Shown: piece after piece, positions 1 to 7,186 of the stretch | Layout: every line of letters begins with the position of its first letter | Position numbering within the stretch: the first letter of the stretch is position 1 | From: Ignavibacteriaceae bacterium | Lineage (GTDB): Bacteria > Bacteroidota > Ignavibacteria > Ignavibacteriales > Ignavibacteriaceae | Length of the DNA: 14,681 nt | Direction: 5' to 3' | NCBI GenBank assembly: GCA_022865965.1 | Contig: JALHTS010000103.1 | Coordinates: forward strand, 1-14,681 | Program-made: the position numbers and the translations under genes | Notes under the pieces: model-generated | The model's database searches: none | What the model was told of the DNA's origin: nothing | What the model saw: only the letters and a program-made list of their open reading frames with translations

Positions 1-1301
1 AGAGTATCAATATCATATATAAATATTGACTCGGGATTATTTTGAATTAATATATCAAACATTCTTCCTCGCTGTTTAATCAGTTGATTTAAATCAACTT
101 CTTTTTTCCCTTCATCAATATAAATGAAGACACCGTCAGAGCTAACGCCCGGAATGGATATTTTATTTAGAAAAACTTTATACTTTGATTCCTCTTCGCC
201 ACAAAGTATCAGATTTTCATTTATGAAGAATTCTTTGATCGAAGAATTACTATTTTGAAAACTTTTTATTTCTTCGGCAAATTCTGACGGTAAAGCTTCA
301 GTTACATGAACTCCATTAAGTAATTCCAATTCCTGACCAACAAAATTACAAAAATCTTTACTTGCATGCTTAAAATGACCGTATTGATCTATTAATGCCA
401 GAGGTTTGGGAAATACTTCTATTAACTCAGTCGATAACTGTAACGAAGCAGAAACTTCGTTGGCAGGATAACTTAATTTATTCTGTGTAATACCTACAAC
501 TGCAATAACATTATTTTGATTGTCTGTTATCGGAATTTCAATTACCTGTTCTAAAGCAGAATTCGAAATTCCCTTGAGAGGCATACCTTCAATAATAATA
601 TAATTATGAGTTTTGAATAAGTATCTATCTATCGATGAAAGAAAATCTATAACAAACTGCGGAATAAAATCTGATTCATTTTTCCCCTCAAGCTGAGCAA
701 CAGAGATTCCAAAGCTTTGGGCATAAGCAGAATTGACAAGGACAAATTTGCCCTGATCGTTTTTTATTCTGATGAATTCACTGAATTCATCAATCATTTT
801 TCTTAATCTATCTTTGCCAGTTACTGTAAAAGGATACAGATTTTTAATTTCTCTTAAAAACTGTTTTAATCGTGAATTGAGAATTGATTCAATCGGATTG
901 CCGCTTCTGATGTCAATTTTTGTAAAGCTTAATAATGCTTCTTCAACTTGTTCAGCTACAAGTGAAATTAATATGAAGTAATCTTCTTCAACACTTATAA
1001 AATTGACCGTTATATTGGAACATGTTTCTGAGTCATCTTTTAATTTGAAAATGAAATCTTCTGAAGTAATGAAGCTTTTATTGTTGACGACAATTTTTAT
1101 TAGTTCGTTAATTTTGTTGAAAGTATTTTCGTTTAAAATATTAGATAAATTCTTTTCATCTTTTTCAATTTTTAAAATTGACGCTGCCGAATCATTGTAC
1201 TCAAAAATATTACTGCTGCTATCCAGTGCAAAGATAGGATTGCCTGAACTTTTGAAAATTGAGTTTAGTAATGTCTTAATATTTAATCTTGTTTCTTCCA
1301 C
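1..1301 (-). CDS. Multi-PAS sensor protein, partial (probable sensor histidine kinase N-terminus)
   Basis: The minus strand is open without a stop from the left edge to 1328. The window holds 433 codons, and the C-terminus lies outside. I see no transmembrane segment, so this part looks cytoplasmic. It reads as successive PAS-like units. The first (about residues 1-118) contains NPIFALDSSSNIFEYNDSA. The second (about 170-285) contains GKFVLVNSAYAQSFGIS followed by LEGKNESDFIP, a typical PAS core. The third (about 300-410) contains PKPLALIDQYGHFKHAS. A fourth begins at the edge with NNPESIFIYDIDT. Such PAS chains usually feed a histidine kinase or diguanylate cyclase, but no output domain is visible, so the kinase call is inference. 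No ATG is available. The GTG at 1301 is chosen because it is the first plausible start after the in-frame stop at 1326-1328. It has no clear ribosome binding site. It lies 17 bases after the reconstructed end of the FN3 gene upstream, which suggests co-transcription. Confidence 0.75.
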   Translation of the reverse strand, partial: MEETRLNIKTLLNSIFKSSGNPIFALDSSSNIFEYNDSAASILKIEKDEKNLSNILNENTFNKINELIKIVVNNKSFITSEDFIFKLKDDSETCSNITVNFISVEEDYFILISLVAEQVEEALLSFTKIDIRSGNPIESILNSRLKQFLREIKNLYPFTVTGKDRLRKMIDEFSEFIRIKNDQGKFVLVNSAYAQSFGISVAQLEGKNESDFIPQFVIDFLSSIDRYLFKTHNYIIIEGMPLKGISNSALEQVIEIPITDNQNNVIAVVGITQNKLSYPANEVSASLQLSTELIEVFPKPLALIDQYGHFKHASKDFCNFVGQELELLNGVHVTEALPSEFAEEIKSFQNSNSSIKEFFINENLILCGEEESKYKVFLNKISIPGVSSDGVFIYIDEGKKEVDLNQLIKQRGRMFDILIQNNPESIFIYDIDT

Positions 1302-1318
1302 AACAGCTAAAAGTTTAT

Positions 1319-1512
1319 TTATTTTTTATTAACAATTACATTGACTTTATTTGAGTACTCTGAATAATAATTTCCATCATAATCACGAACTTTAAAGTAA
1401 TGCTTTTTCTTCATTACAATTGTTGAGCCAATAAAAACTGTATTCTCCTCGTTTATACTGCCAATCAAATTATAGTAACCAGTTTCTTTCTTTCAATTTC
1501 AAAATATCATTA
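1319..1512 (-). pseudogene. Frameshifted C-terminal FN3 domain of the upstream lipoprotein gene
   Basis: After the stop at 1513 the protein continues in other frames as the rest of an FN3 domain. Around 1543-1514 one frame reads ISITLNWV, the expected first FN3 strands. Around 1503-1484 another reads EIERKK, which matches FRIERK of the previous FN3 repeat. From 1486 to a TAA at 1319-1321 a third frame reads ETGYYNLIGSINEENTVF, then HYFKVRDYDGNYYSEYSNKV, the standard end of an FN3 domain. At least three small indels, in or beside runs of A or T, are needed within about 60 bases. Because the domain is otherwise well kept, this is either very recent decay or sequencing error in homopolymers. The intact gene would run 2571 to 1319. 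Confidence 0.7.
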
Positions 1513-2571
1513 TTACCCAATTAAGTGTAATGCTGATTGATATTTAGCAGTAAGTTGTTCCGGAGGAAGAAGATTATGATCGAAGGTTGTTACTTGTGCA
1601 ATATTACTTATTGCAGAATCCTTCTCTGAAAATACTTTAACTCTGTAAAAGAAAGTTCCTCCTGCGTATAAATTACCACCAATATCGGTAAAAATCGTCA
1701 CATTTGGACTTATATTCGTAATTTCAATGAATTCTGAAAATTCGGTTTTTCTTTCTATTCTGAAAAAATTTTCATTATCACTGTTATCAATCCATTCTAA
1801 AGCGACAACTTGAGTGCCAAAAGCTGTGGCTATGAGCTGAGTTGGTGGATAAATATCGCCGTAAATGATAATTCCACCAGTATTTATCTCTTCACTGAAT
1901 CCTGATTCACCATAATCATTAAAAGATTTTATCTTATAAAAATAAATTGAATCGGAAATTAATCCTTGATCATTTGTGTTGAATGAACTTCCATCAACAA
2001 CTTTTAGCAAAAGATACTGACCGTAAAAACCGTTTCTCCTGTAGATCTCATATCGGTTTACCGTTTTGGATGAATCTTTCCAGGAAATGTTTATTTCATT
2101 ATCACTAATCTTTATTATTCTCAAATCGTATGGCGGATAAGGCGGAATTTGTCTTTCAATTATTGTTACATTAATAATATCCTGACTTTTTGTTGAAGTA
2201 CCATCTATATCGTAATAAACAATGTAGTAGTTAAAACTTGTACCGATTTGTGTCGAATCGAAGTTAAACGAAATTGAAGGAAGTGAGTTGTTTGCTCCGG
2301 CAGGAATATTGTTTTTAAACTGACCATTGATGTATAATTCAATAAACCTGATGTTGTATGGTGATGTAACTGAATACTCAATTTTTGTTTCACCTTCACT
2401 GATTGTTGAATTACTTGTAGGCCAGTAAATTTCAATTTTTCTTAATTCTGAATCTTCCGTTGGATCGTTTGACAAAAAAGTGCAGGAAAGAAATGAAAAG
2501 TTTATTATTAGAGATAAAAGTAGAAAGAGAAATAAGTTATAGAAACAACTATTTAATCTTTTTGAGTTCAT
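1513..2571 (-). CDS. FN3-repeat putative surface lipoprotein (3' end frameshifted)
   Basis: The N-terminus has a basic start, a hydrophobic stretch (about residues 11-29) and FSFLSC ending at Cys30. This is a relaxed lipobox, so a lipoprotein is likely but not certain. An Ig-like beta domain follows (about 46-138; KIEIYWPTSNSTISEGE, then FNYYIVYYDIDG). FN3 repeat 1 (about 144-230) has INISWKDSS, YEIYRR and YFYKIKSFNDYGESGFS. FN3 repeat 2 (about 242-330) has VALEWIDNSDNENFFRIERK and FFYRVKVFSEKDSAISN. A third FN3 begins at 336 (PPEQLTAKY) and then runs into a false stop. Such proteins usually give adhesive or scaffold surface modules; no enzymatic motif is seen. It lies 43 bases after the GATase-like gene in the same direction, at the downstream end of the polysaccharide cluster. 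It may hold polymer or partner proteins at the cell surface, but that role is inferred. Confidence 0.85.
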   Translation of the reverse strand: MNSKRLNSCFYNLFLFLLLSLIINFSFLSCTFLSNDPTEDSELRKIEIYWPTSNSTISEGETKIEYSVTSPYNIRFIELYINGQFKNNIPAGANNSLPSISFNFDSTQIGTSFNYYIVYYDIDGTSTKSQDIINVTIIERQIPPYPPYDLRIIKISDNEINISWKDSSKTVNRYEIYRRNGFYGQYLLLKVVDGSSFNTNDQGLISDSIYFYKIKSFNDYGESGFSEEINTGGIIIYGDIYPPTQLIATAFGTQVVALEWIDNSDNENFFRIERKTEFSEFIEITNISPNVTIFTDIGGNLYAGGTFFYRVKVFSEKDSAISNIAQVTTFDHNLLPPEQLTAKYQSALHLIG

Positions 2572-2614
2572 AAATTACAGTCATAATCTCAAAATAAATT
2601 ATAAGATAAAAAAC

Positions 2615-3388
2615 TCAATTAATTTCACCTCCGTTAAACCAGACAATTGCATTTTTAATGATCTGTTCGATTGATTTAGAATCTTCTCTTCCACCGATAA
2701 CTTCTGTTGGATCGAAAGAGAACCATAATAGTTTTGATTGCGGGTTTGTCTTCAATACAATTAACGATCTATCAAATTCATTCTTACCAGATTCTGGTTT
2801 TATTTTTCCGATAGATATAGTGTTCTGTGAAATTGCTTCAACTAAAACAGGAGAGTTTTTTGCTGTAATCTGAATGTCGGATTTTTTTGAAATATTATTA
2901 GTCAAGGGCGGATAGTCTGTAAGATCAAGATAACTGCTCATGTTTTTTTCAGAAATATTACCGGAATGTATAACACCAAATAATGATTCAAGTCTGTCCA
3001 AACCAATATAATTTGTCTTCTCATCATAAATGCCCAACTCTCCAAAAGCTACTATAGATCCGCCTCTATCTAAATATTTTATTACTGAATTATAACCTGT
3101 ATTACTTAATGCTCTTGTATAAGGGAAAATTATAGTATGGTAATCTTTGGCAGATAAACCAGATTCTAAATCACTATCGTAGATAACATCATATTTTATT
3201 TTATTATTAAGAAACAGTAATTCCCAATAAGTAATTTTTTCTAAAAGTTTATCCGGCTCAGTTATATCGGTAGCGTTTGAGAAGTGAATTGCAACTTTAT
3301 TAGGTTGTTGAGAAAATATAGATGAGAAACCAATTAAAAGCAGGAACAATATTAATAAAATATACTTTTCCATTTTTATTAAAATCAT
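2615..3388 (-). CDS. Secreted GATase-like (flavodoxin-fold) domain protein, paralogue of the adjacent gene's N-terminal domain
   Basis: This is a 257-aa protein with an N-terminal hydrophobic segment (about residues 9-24) and FSSIFSQQ. It looks like a signal peptide cleaved before QQ, placing the protein in the periplasm or outside. The body begins NKVAIHFSN and includes YHTIIFPYTRALS, then IKYLDRGGSIVAFGE, and ends LWFSFDPTEV...IIKNAIVWF. These parts align in order with residues 64-295 of the upstream protein (QVAILYSN, LLVLPGSKSLS, KKYLESGGSVFATSG, FIWMGFEINSV, NNCVHWL). The fold resembles class I glutamine-amidotransferase-like or beta-galactosidase middle domains. I see no catalytic Cys-His pair, so a binding or structural role is more likely than hydrolysis. 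The ATG at 3388 shares its A with the upstream TGA (TGATG), indicating coupled translation. A TTG three bases earlier and an ATG at 3373 are alternative starts. The exact function is unknown. Confidence 0.8.
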   Translation of the reverse strand: MILIKMEKYILLILFLLLIGFSSIFSQQPNKVAIHFSNATDITEPDKLLEKITYWELLFLNNKIKYDVIYDSDLESGLSAKDYHTIIFPYTRALSNTGYNSVIKYLDRGGSIVAFGELGIYDEKTNYIGLDRLESLFGVIHSGNISEKNMSSYLDLTDYPPLTNNISKKSDIQITAKNSPVLVEAISQNTISIGKIKPESGKNEFDRSLIVLKTNPQSKLLWFSFDPTEVIGGREDSKSIEQIIKNAIVWFNGGEIN

Positions 3389-5289
3389 CAAGCGTTTATT
3401 CTATCATAATCAATAAAGTAAGTTCTCGACTCGCCTGGTTTGAAGTTATCAATCAACAAATATAAAAATCTGGAACCGGGAGTATGTTTGATAACAGCAG
3501 GTTCAGTTCCTATAATTTCAATATCAAGGGATATATTTTTAACATCATCATTCAGGTCAACATCTATCATAAGATCGTTAATAATTTCTTTGCCGGGATT
3601 AGAGATTTTAATTGCAACGCGGTTATTACCTCTTCGTTCAGCTTTTAATTCAATGTAATCGCGTTTCTCATACCATTTTTGGATCTCCGAGGCTGTTGCA
3701 ATCCAGAATCTTTTTTTCTTAAGATCTTTAATCACATCTCTAATAACATTCACGTAATCATACCTGCATTGAAATTCAGTATGAATTTTATAGACATACA
3801 TTCCGCCCTCAAAAAGAATTCGATCAAGGTCTTCCTGATAAGTGTAATACTGAAAATCAGCAAGTGTAAGTCCTAAATCCCTTATAACTTCAAAATCATC
3901 GCGAGCAGTTTTTGTCATTGATAAAATTCTTTTATCACCACGAATTAAAGTATGGGGAACAGACCTGTCAGTTAAAGAATCCGTTAGGATATATTTATAA
4001 TCAGCGTTAATAGCAGCCGTAACAGTATTATTATTGAATAACCCAAAATATGGAAGCACTCCGCTTATAGGGAATTTGGTTACATTTTCAAGTATAATTT
4101 TAGCCGATTTCATTTTACGGATTTGTTCGTCCAACGAATTAAGTTTGTTTATCGTATCATTCATTGATGACAGATAACCAACATCAACCAAAGCTGCAAT
4201 TTCACCATAAGCAGCTATAGAAGCTACCAAACTTCTTTTTTCCCTTGCTGTTTCGGGCTCTACAAAAAATGTAGCTTTTATATTTTCAGACCGTAATATT
4301 GGCAGCAGATTTTGAATGTTCTCTACATCATTTGAAAGAACCGGCATAATTACTGCAGCAGCTTCATATCCTTCCGGCCAATCTTTTACATAAGCAATTG
4401 GACAGTATGTTAACCAATGAACACAGTTATTAAAAAATCTGTCGAACAAGATATAGTCTTCTTGCAAGCCAATAACCGAATTAATTTCAAAACCCATCCA
4501 AATAAATCTTCCTTCACCGTAACATCCGTTAGCAATTCCTGTTGAGCGTTTAACTCCTTCTCTGACCAAACCTTCTTCAAGCCTGAAATTATACCAGAAA
4601 CTCACCTGATTTGTTCTGGGCTCAAGGACTTCTGCTGCCATAGGGATATCCCAGGTTGCAACTTTTAACGGATAGCCGGTTGGAATTGTAGCTGTAAGAG
4701 GGATTCCACCTCTGAGAGTATGAATTTTTAATGAATTGTCATTTTTAATTTCGTGAGTAAACTGCATTCCGAAAACCTGATTAAAGAATTGCCATCCTCT
4801 CCATTTTCCGTCTTCGGAATAACTAGCAATACCGCTAGTTGCAAAAACGCTTCCACCGCTTTCAAGATATTTTTTTATCTGAAAGATTTCCTTGTCACTT
4901 AAAGATTTTGAACCTGGAAGAACGAGTAATTTGTATCTAAGATGTTTCCCCTGCTCTATGTCCTGATCAGATAAAATATCATAACCAAGGTTCATATCGC
5001 CAAGGAATTTCTTCCACGTTGAAATATTATCTGCCAACCAGGTGCTTCCTTCGGGCAACATATTTTCAGTGTAGTTTGAGTATAGAATTGCTACCTGATC
5101 GGTTTCACCAATTAATGTTTTTTTTACTGTTTCTTTTGTAGGTAATAATGAGGTTATATCAAATCGTCCGTAAACTCCGCGTAATACAAAGTAATAAACA
5201 AGGATTGCTGCACCGAGAATAATTAATCCGGAAAATAAAATCAATAATAGATTTACTTTTCCCTTGTTATCAGCGTTAATTAACGCCAT
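3388..5289 (-). CDS. Membrane-anchored GATase-like plus degenerate polysaccharide-deacetylase (NodB-like) protein
   Basis: This 633-aa protein has one strong membrane segment (about residues 12-36), probably an inner-membrane anchor with a periplasmic body. A GATase-like domain (about 64-295) is followed by a NodB-like deacetylase fold (about 308-530). The evidence for that fold is IKATFFVEPETARE (337-350) and FPISGVLPYFGLFNN (406-420), at the spacing usual for CE4 proteins. A small beta domain closes the protein (about 545-630). The catalytic parts are missing. Motif 1, normally TFDDG, reads VIMPVLSND (313-321). The strand that should carry the HxxxH metal ligands reads GEIAALVDVGYL (362-373) with no histidine. 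The domain is therefore probably inactive and may bind the polymer. The layout recalls DUF2194/PelA-like proteins of exopolysaccharide loci, a resemblance recalled and not searched. The start overlaps the preceding stop by 10 bases, and the end overlaps the next ATG, so translation is probably coupled in the cluster. Confidence 0.85.
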   Translation of the reverse strand: MALINADNKGKVNLLLILFSGLIILGAAILVYYFVLRGVYGRFDITSLLPTKETVKKTLIGETDQVAILYSNYTENMLPEGSTWLADNISTWKKFLGDMNLGYDILSDQDIEQGKHLRYKLLVLPGSKSLSDKEIFQIKKYLESGGSVFATSGIASYSEDGKWRGWQFFNQVFGMQFTHEIKNDNSLKIHTLRGGIPLTATIPTGYPLKVATWDIPMAAEVLEPRTNQVSFWYNFRLEEGLVREGVKRSTGIANGCYGEGRFIWMGFEINSVIGLQEDYILFDRFFNNCVHWLTYCPIAYVKDWPEGYEAAAVIMPVLSNDVENIQNLLPILRSENIKATFFVEPETAREKRSLVASIAAYGEIAALVDVGYLSSMNDTINKLNSLDEQIRKMKSAKIILENVTKFPISGVLPYFGLFNNNTVTAAINADYKYILTDSLTDRSVPHTLIRGDKRILSMTKTARDDFEVIRDLGLTLADFQYYTYQEDLDRILFEGGMYVYKIHTEFQCRYDYVNVIRDVIKDLKKKRFWIATASEIQKWYEKRDYIELKAERRGNNRVAIKISNPGKEIINDLMIDVDLNDDVKNISLDIEIIGTEPAVIKHTPGSRFLYLLIDNFKPGESRTYFIDYDRINA

Positions 5290-5723
5290 TTAAGCGCTCC
5301 TGCTACTTTATCTTCCTCTGTTGGCACATAACCTTCGGAAGTATACTTTAAAAATTTAGTTTCAGTTGTTTTTCTCGTATAAGCCTGACGAGGTTCATAA
5401 ACTTTTTTATTTTCTTCAACTGAAATTTTTATAGGCTCCTGCAAAATAATTGGTTGTTTAGTACCTGTAAAAGCAGATGCAGGTTTCTGTACAATATAGG
5501 GACTCTGATATTGAGATGGTTTGGTCTCCTGTGCAGTTAACCGACTAGGAATTACATCGGCAGGAACCACGAGTTCTGCTTGCAAAGTTCGTGGTGTAGT
5601 CCTCGTACTTGATACAGCTTTTTTCTCCCTTATTTTATAAAGGATATATGCACCAATTGAAAGAATAAAAGTGCTTATTGTTGCAACAAGAATTATTGTT
5701 GATAAGATTGGAATTAATTCCAT
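5280..5723 (-). CDS. Small single-TM protein with low-complexity tail, exopolysaccharide cluster
   Basis: This 147-aa protein is not a family I recognise. One hydrophobic helix (about residues 5-29) is followed by KIREKK, a basic stop-transfer signal that suggests an N-out, C-in arrangement. The rest (about 35-130) is rich in Pro, Thr, Gln and Lys and looks disordered. The C-terminus is compact and may be a docking peptide (EGYVPTEEDKVAGALKWR). It has one of the few clear ribosome binding sites here (AGAGG at 5731-5735, seven bases from the ATG). It sits 44 bases after the glycosyltransferase and overlaps the pseudo-deacetylase gene by 10 bases. It could be a small accessory subunit of the synthase, analogous in position to PgaD or BcsF/PelE-type partners, but no sequence similarity supports this. 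Confidence 0.75.
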   Translation of the reverse strand: MELIPILSTIILVATISTFILSIGAYILYKIREKKAVSSTRTTPRTLQAELVVPADVIPSRLTAQETKPSQYQSPYIVQKPASAFTGTKQPIILQEPIKISVEENKKVYEPRQAYTRKTTETKFLKYTSEGYVPTEEDKVAGALKWR

Positions 5724-5730
5724 TATTTAA

Positions 5731-5735
5731 CCTCT
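5731..5735 (-). promoter_or_regulatory. Ribosome binding site AGAGG for the small TM protein
   Basis: AGAGG on the minus strand ends seven bases before the ATG at 5723. It stands out because most genes of this cluster have no recognisable Shine-Dalgarno sequence, and it supports this start. Confidence 0.5.
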
Positions 5736-5767
5736 ATGAATTACCTTAATTAATAGCAAATTTAATA

Positions 5768-7162
5768 TTAAACTGAACCAACTCTTTCTAGCTTACCCCA
5801 TGTCATCCTTATTCCCAGAAATTCTTCTATGGTTGACATGGCTTTACAAATATCAATTATAAGAATGAAAAACATTCTGTAAATAATTGCATACCAAATT
5901 AATCTGAACTCTTCTTTCTCAACAGCCACACAATAAAGGGCAGTTACTAAATCCAGTAAAGCTAAACCAGCCCACCAGAAAAAAATCAACTGTGTAAATC
6001 CAAATATTAATGCAGCAGTTATAAAGAAAACATTTGCCGCTATATTCATAGCCGGCCAAACTAAAGCTTCGTAAAACATTGACCATAAAATAAAAGTATG
6101 ACCAAAATTTATAGTTGGATTGATCAGTAATCTTTTATGCTTTCTCAGCGATTGCAGAATACCCCTTGTCCACCGATATCTTTGTTTTAACAGCTGCTGT
6201 AATGTGCTTGGAGCTTCAGTATAAGAAATTGAATTTGGTTCATAATATATTTTCCAACCTGAGGCAATAATTTTTACAGTAAGGTCAGCATCTTCTGCAA
6301 AAGTATCACTTGAGTAATACCCGGCATCTTCAATAGCTTTTTTCCTGAATACACCAATAGGTCCGGGAATAATATTAACCAATCTTATGAAACTTTGAGC
6401 ACTTCGAGCCATGTTCAAACCTTCGATATATTCAAGCGCTTGAAGATCGGTAAAAAACTTTCGTCTGTTTAATACTTTTACGTTGCCTGCCACGGCTCCA
6501 ATTTTAGGATTAGAAAAATGTCTGGCAGCCGACTTTAATGAATCGGGAGAAAGCTGTGAATCACCATCCATACAAAGAACAAAATCAGCTTTAGAATATT
6601 GGATACCTGCATTTAATGCTCTGGCTTTACCACTGTTGGACTGATTTATTAGTGAAATTTTTATTTTACTATGAACTCCTGGATGATTTCCAACAAGAGA
6701 TTCAGCAACTGACTTCGTATTATCAGTTGAACCGTCGTTAACAATAATTATTTCATAGTTTGAATAATCTAACGTAAGTAACGATTTTATTGTTTGTAGT
6801 ATTACTTTCTCTTCATTAAAAACGGGAATGATCACTGAAACAAAAGGTGAAAAACTTCCATTCTTTTTGAATGTATATTCATTCAAATAAAAATAAGCAA
6901 ATATTAAAATTGTAAAATAACGAACCAATAGAATGAACAAGAAAATTACCAATGCAACTATTACTGCATATTCAATTAATGAATTTACAGATAAAATTGT
7001 GTGAGGTAATGTATAAACAATTATCAGAATTAAAATCAAAGAGGATATACCACTGACTAAAATCCTTAGAAGATATTTTTGTTCAGGATTTTCAGTTGCG
7101 CGGTTTTCATCCTTGCTCTCAACTGTAAATAAACTTTTCTTTATGTTAGGATTAAGATTCAT
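5768..7162 (-). CDS. Membrane family 2 glycosyltransferase, processive polysaccharide synthase (PgaC/BcsA type)
   Basis: This is the likely polymerase of the cluster. From the preferred ATG it is 464 aa. Two N-terminal membrane helices (about residues 32-53 and 62-92) precede a GT-A domain with all processive GT2 signatures: VSVIIPVFNEE, IIIVNDGSTDNT (first Asp), MDGDS (the DxD-like Asp), FAEDADLT (the ED motif with the catalytic base) and QQLLKQRYRWTRG (QxxRW). Three or four C-terminal helices (about 355-440) complete a translocation channel. This is the PgaC/IcaA layout and length; no PilZ domain is present, unlike BcsA. The family joins UDP-sugars into beta-linked chains and pushes them across the inner membrane. 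Substrate cannot be told from sequence alone. The ATG at 7162 is preferred over an in-frame TTG at 7180, which would add six residues. It starts 24 bases after the exporter gene's stop, in the same operon. Confidence 0.93.
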   Translation of the reverse strand: MNLNPNIKKSLFTVESKDENRATENPEQKYLLRILVSGISSLILILIIVYTLPHTILSVNSLIEYAVIVALVIFLFILLVRYFTILIFAYFYLNEYTFKKNGSFSPFVSVIIPVFNEEKVILQTIKSLLTLDYSNYEIIIVNDGSTDNTKSVAESLVGNHPGVHSKIKISLINQSNSGKARALNAGIQYSKADFVLCMDGDSQLSPDSLKSAARHFSNPKIGAVAGNVKVLNRRKFFTDLQALEYIEGLNMARSAQSFIRLVNIIPGPIGVFRKKAIEDAGYYSSDTFAEDADLTVKIIASGWKIYYEPNSISYTEAPSTLQQLLKQRYRWTRGILQSLRKHKRLLINPTINFGHTFILWSMFYEALVWPAMNIAANVFFITAALIFGFTQLIFFWWAGLALLDLVTALYCVAVEKEEFRLIWYAIIYRMFFILIIDICKAMSTIEEFLGIRMTWGKLERVGSV

Positions 7163-7186
7163 ATCTAAATCAATAAACAAAAATAA

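Noticed and set aside
772..1332. Two plus-strand open frames (772-981 and 1003-1332)
   Set aside because: They lie antisense to the continuous minus-strand PAS frame, which has clear PAS motifs; the plus-strand peptides are rich in Ser, Leu and Phe and match nothing.
7163..7180. TTG start for the glycosyltransferase
   Set aside because: It adds six residues with no ribosome binding site, and an ATG follows directly at 7162; kept only as an alternative.
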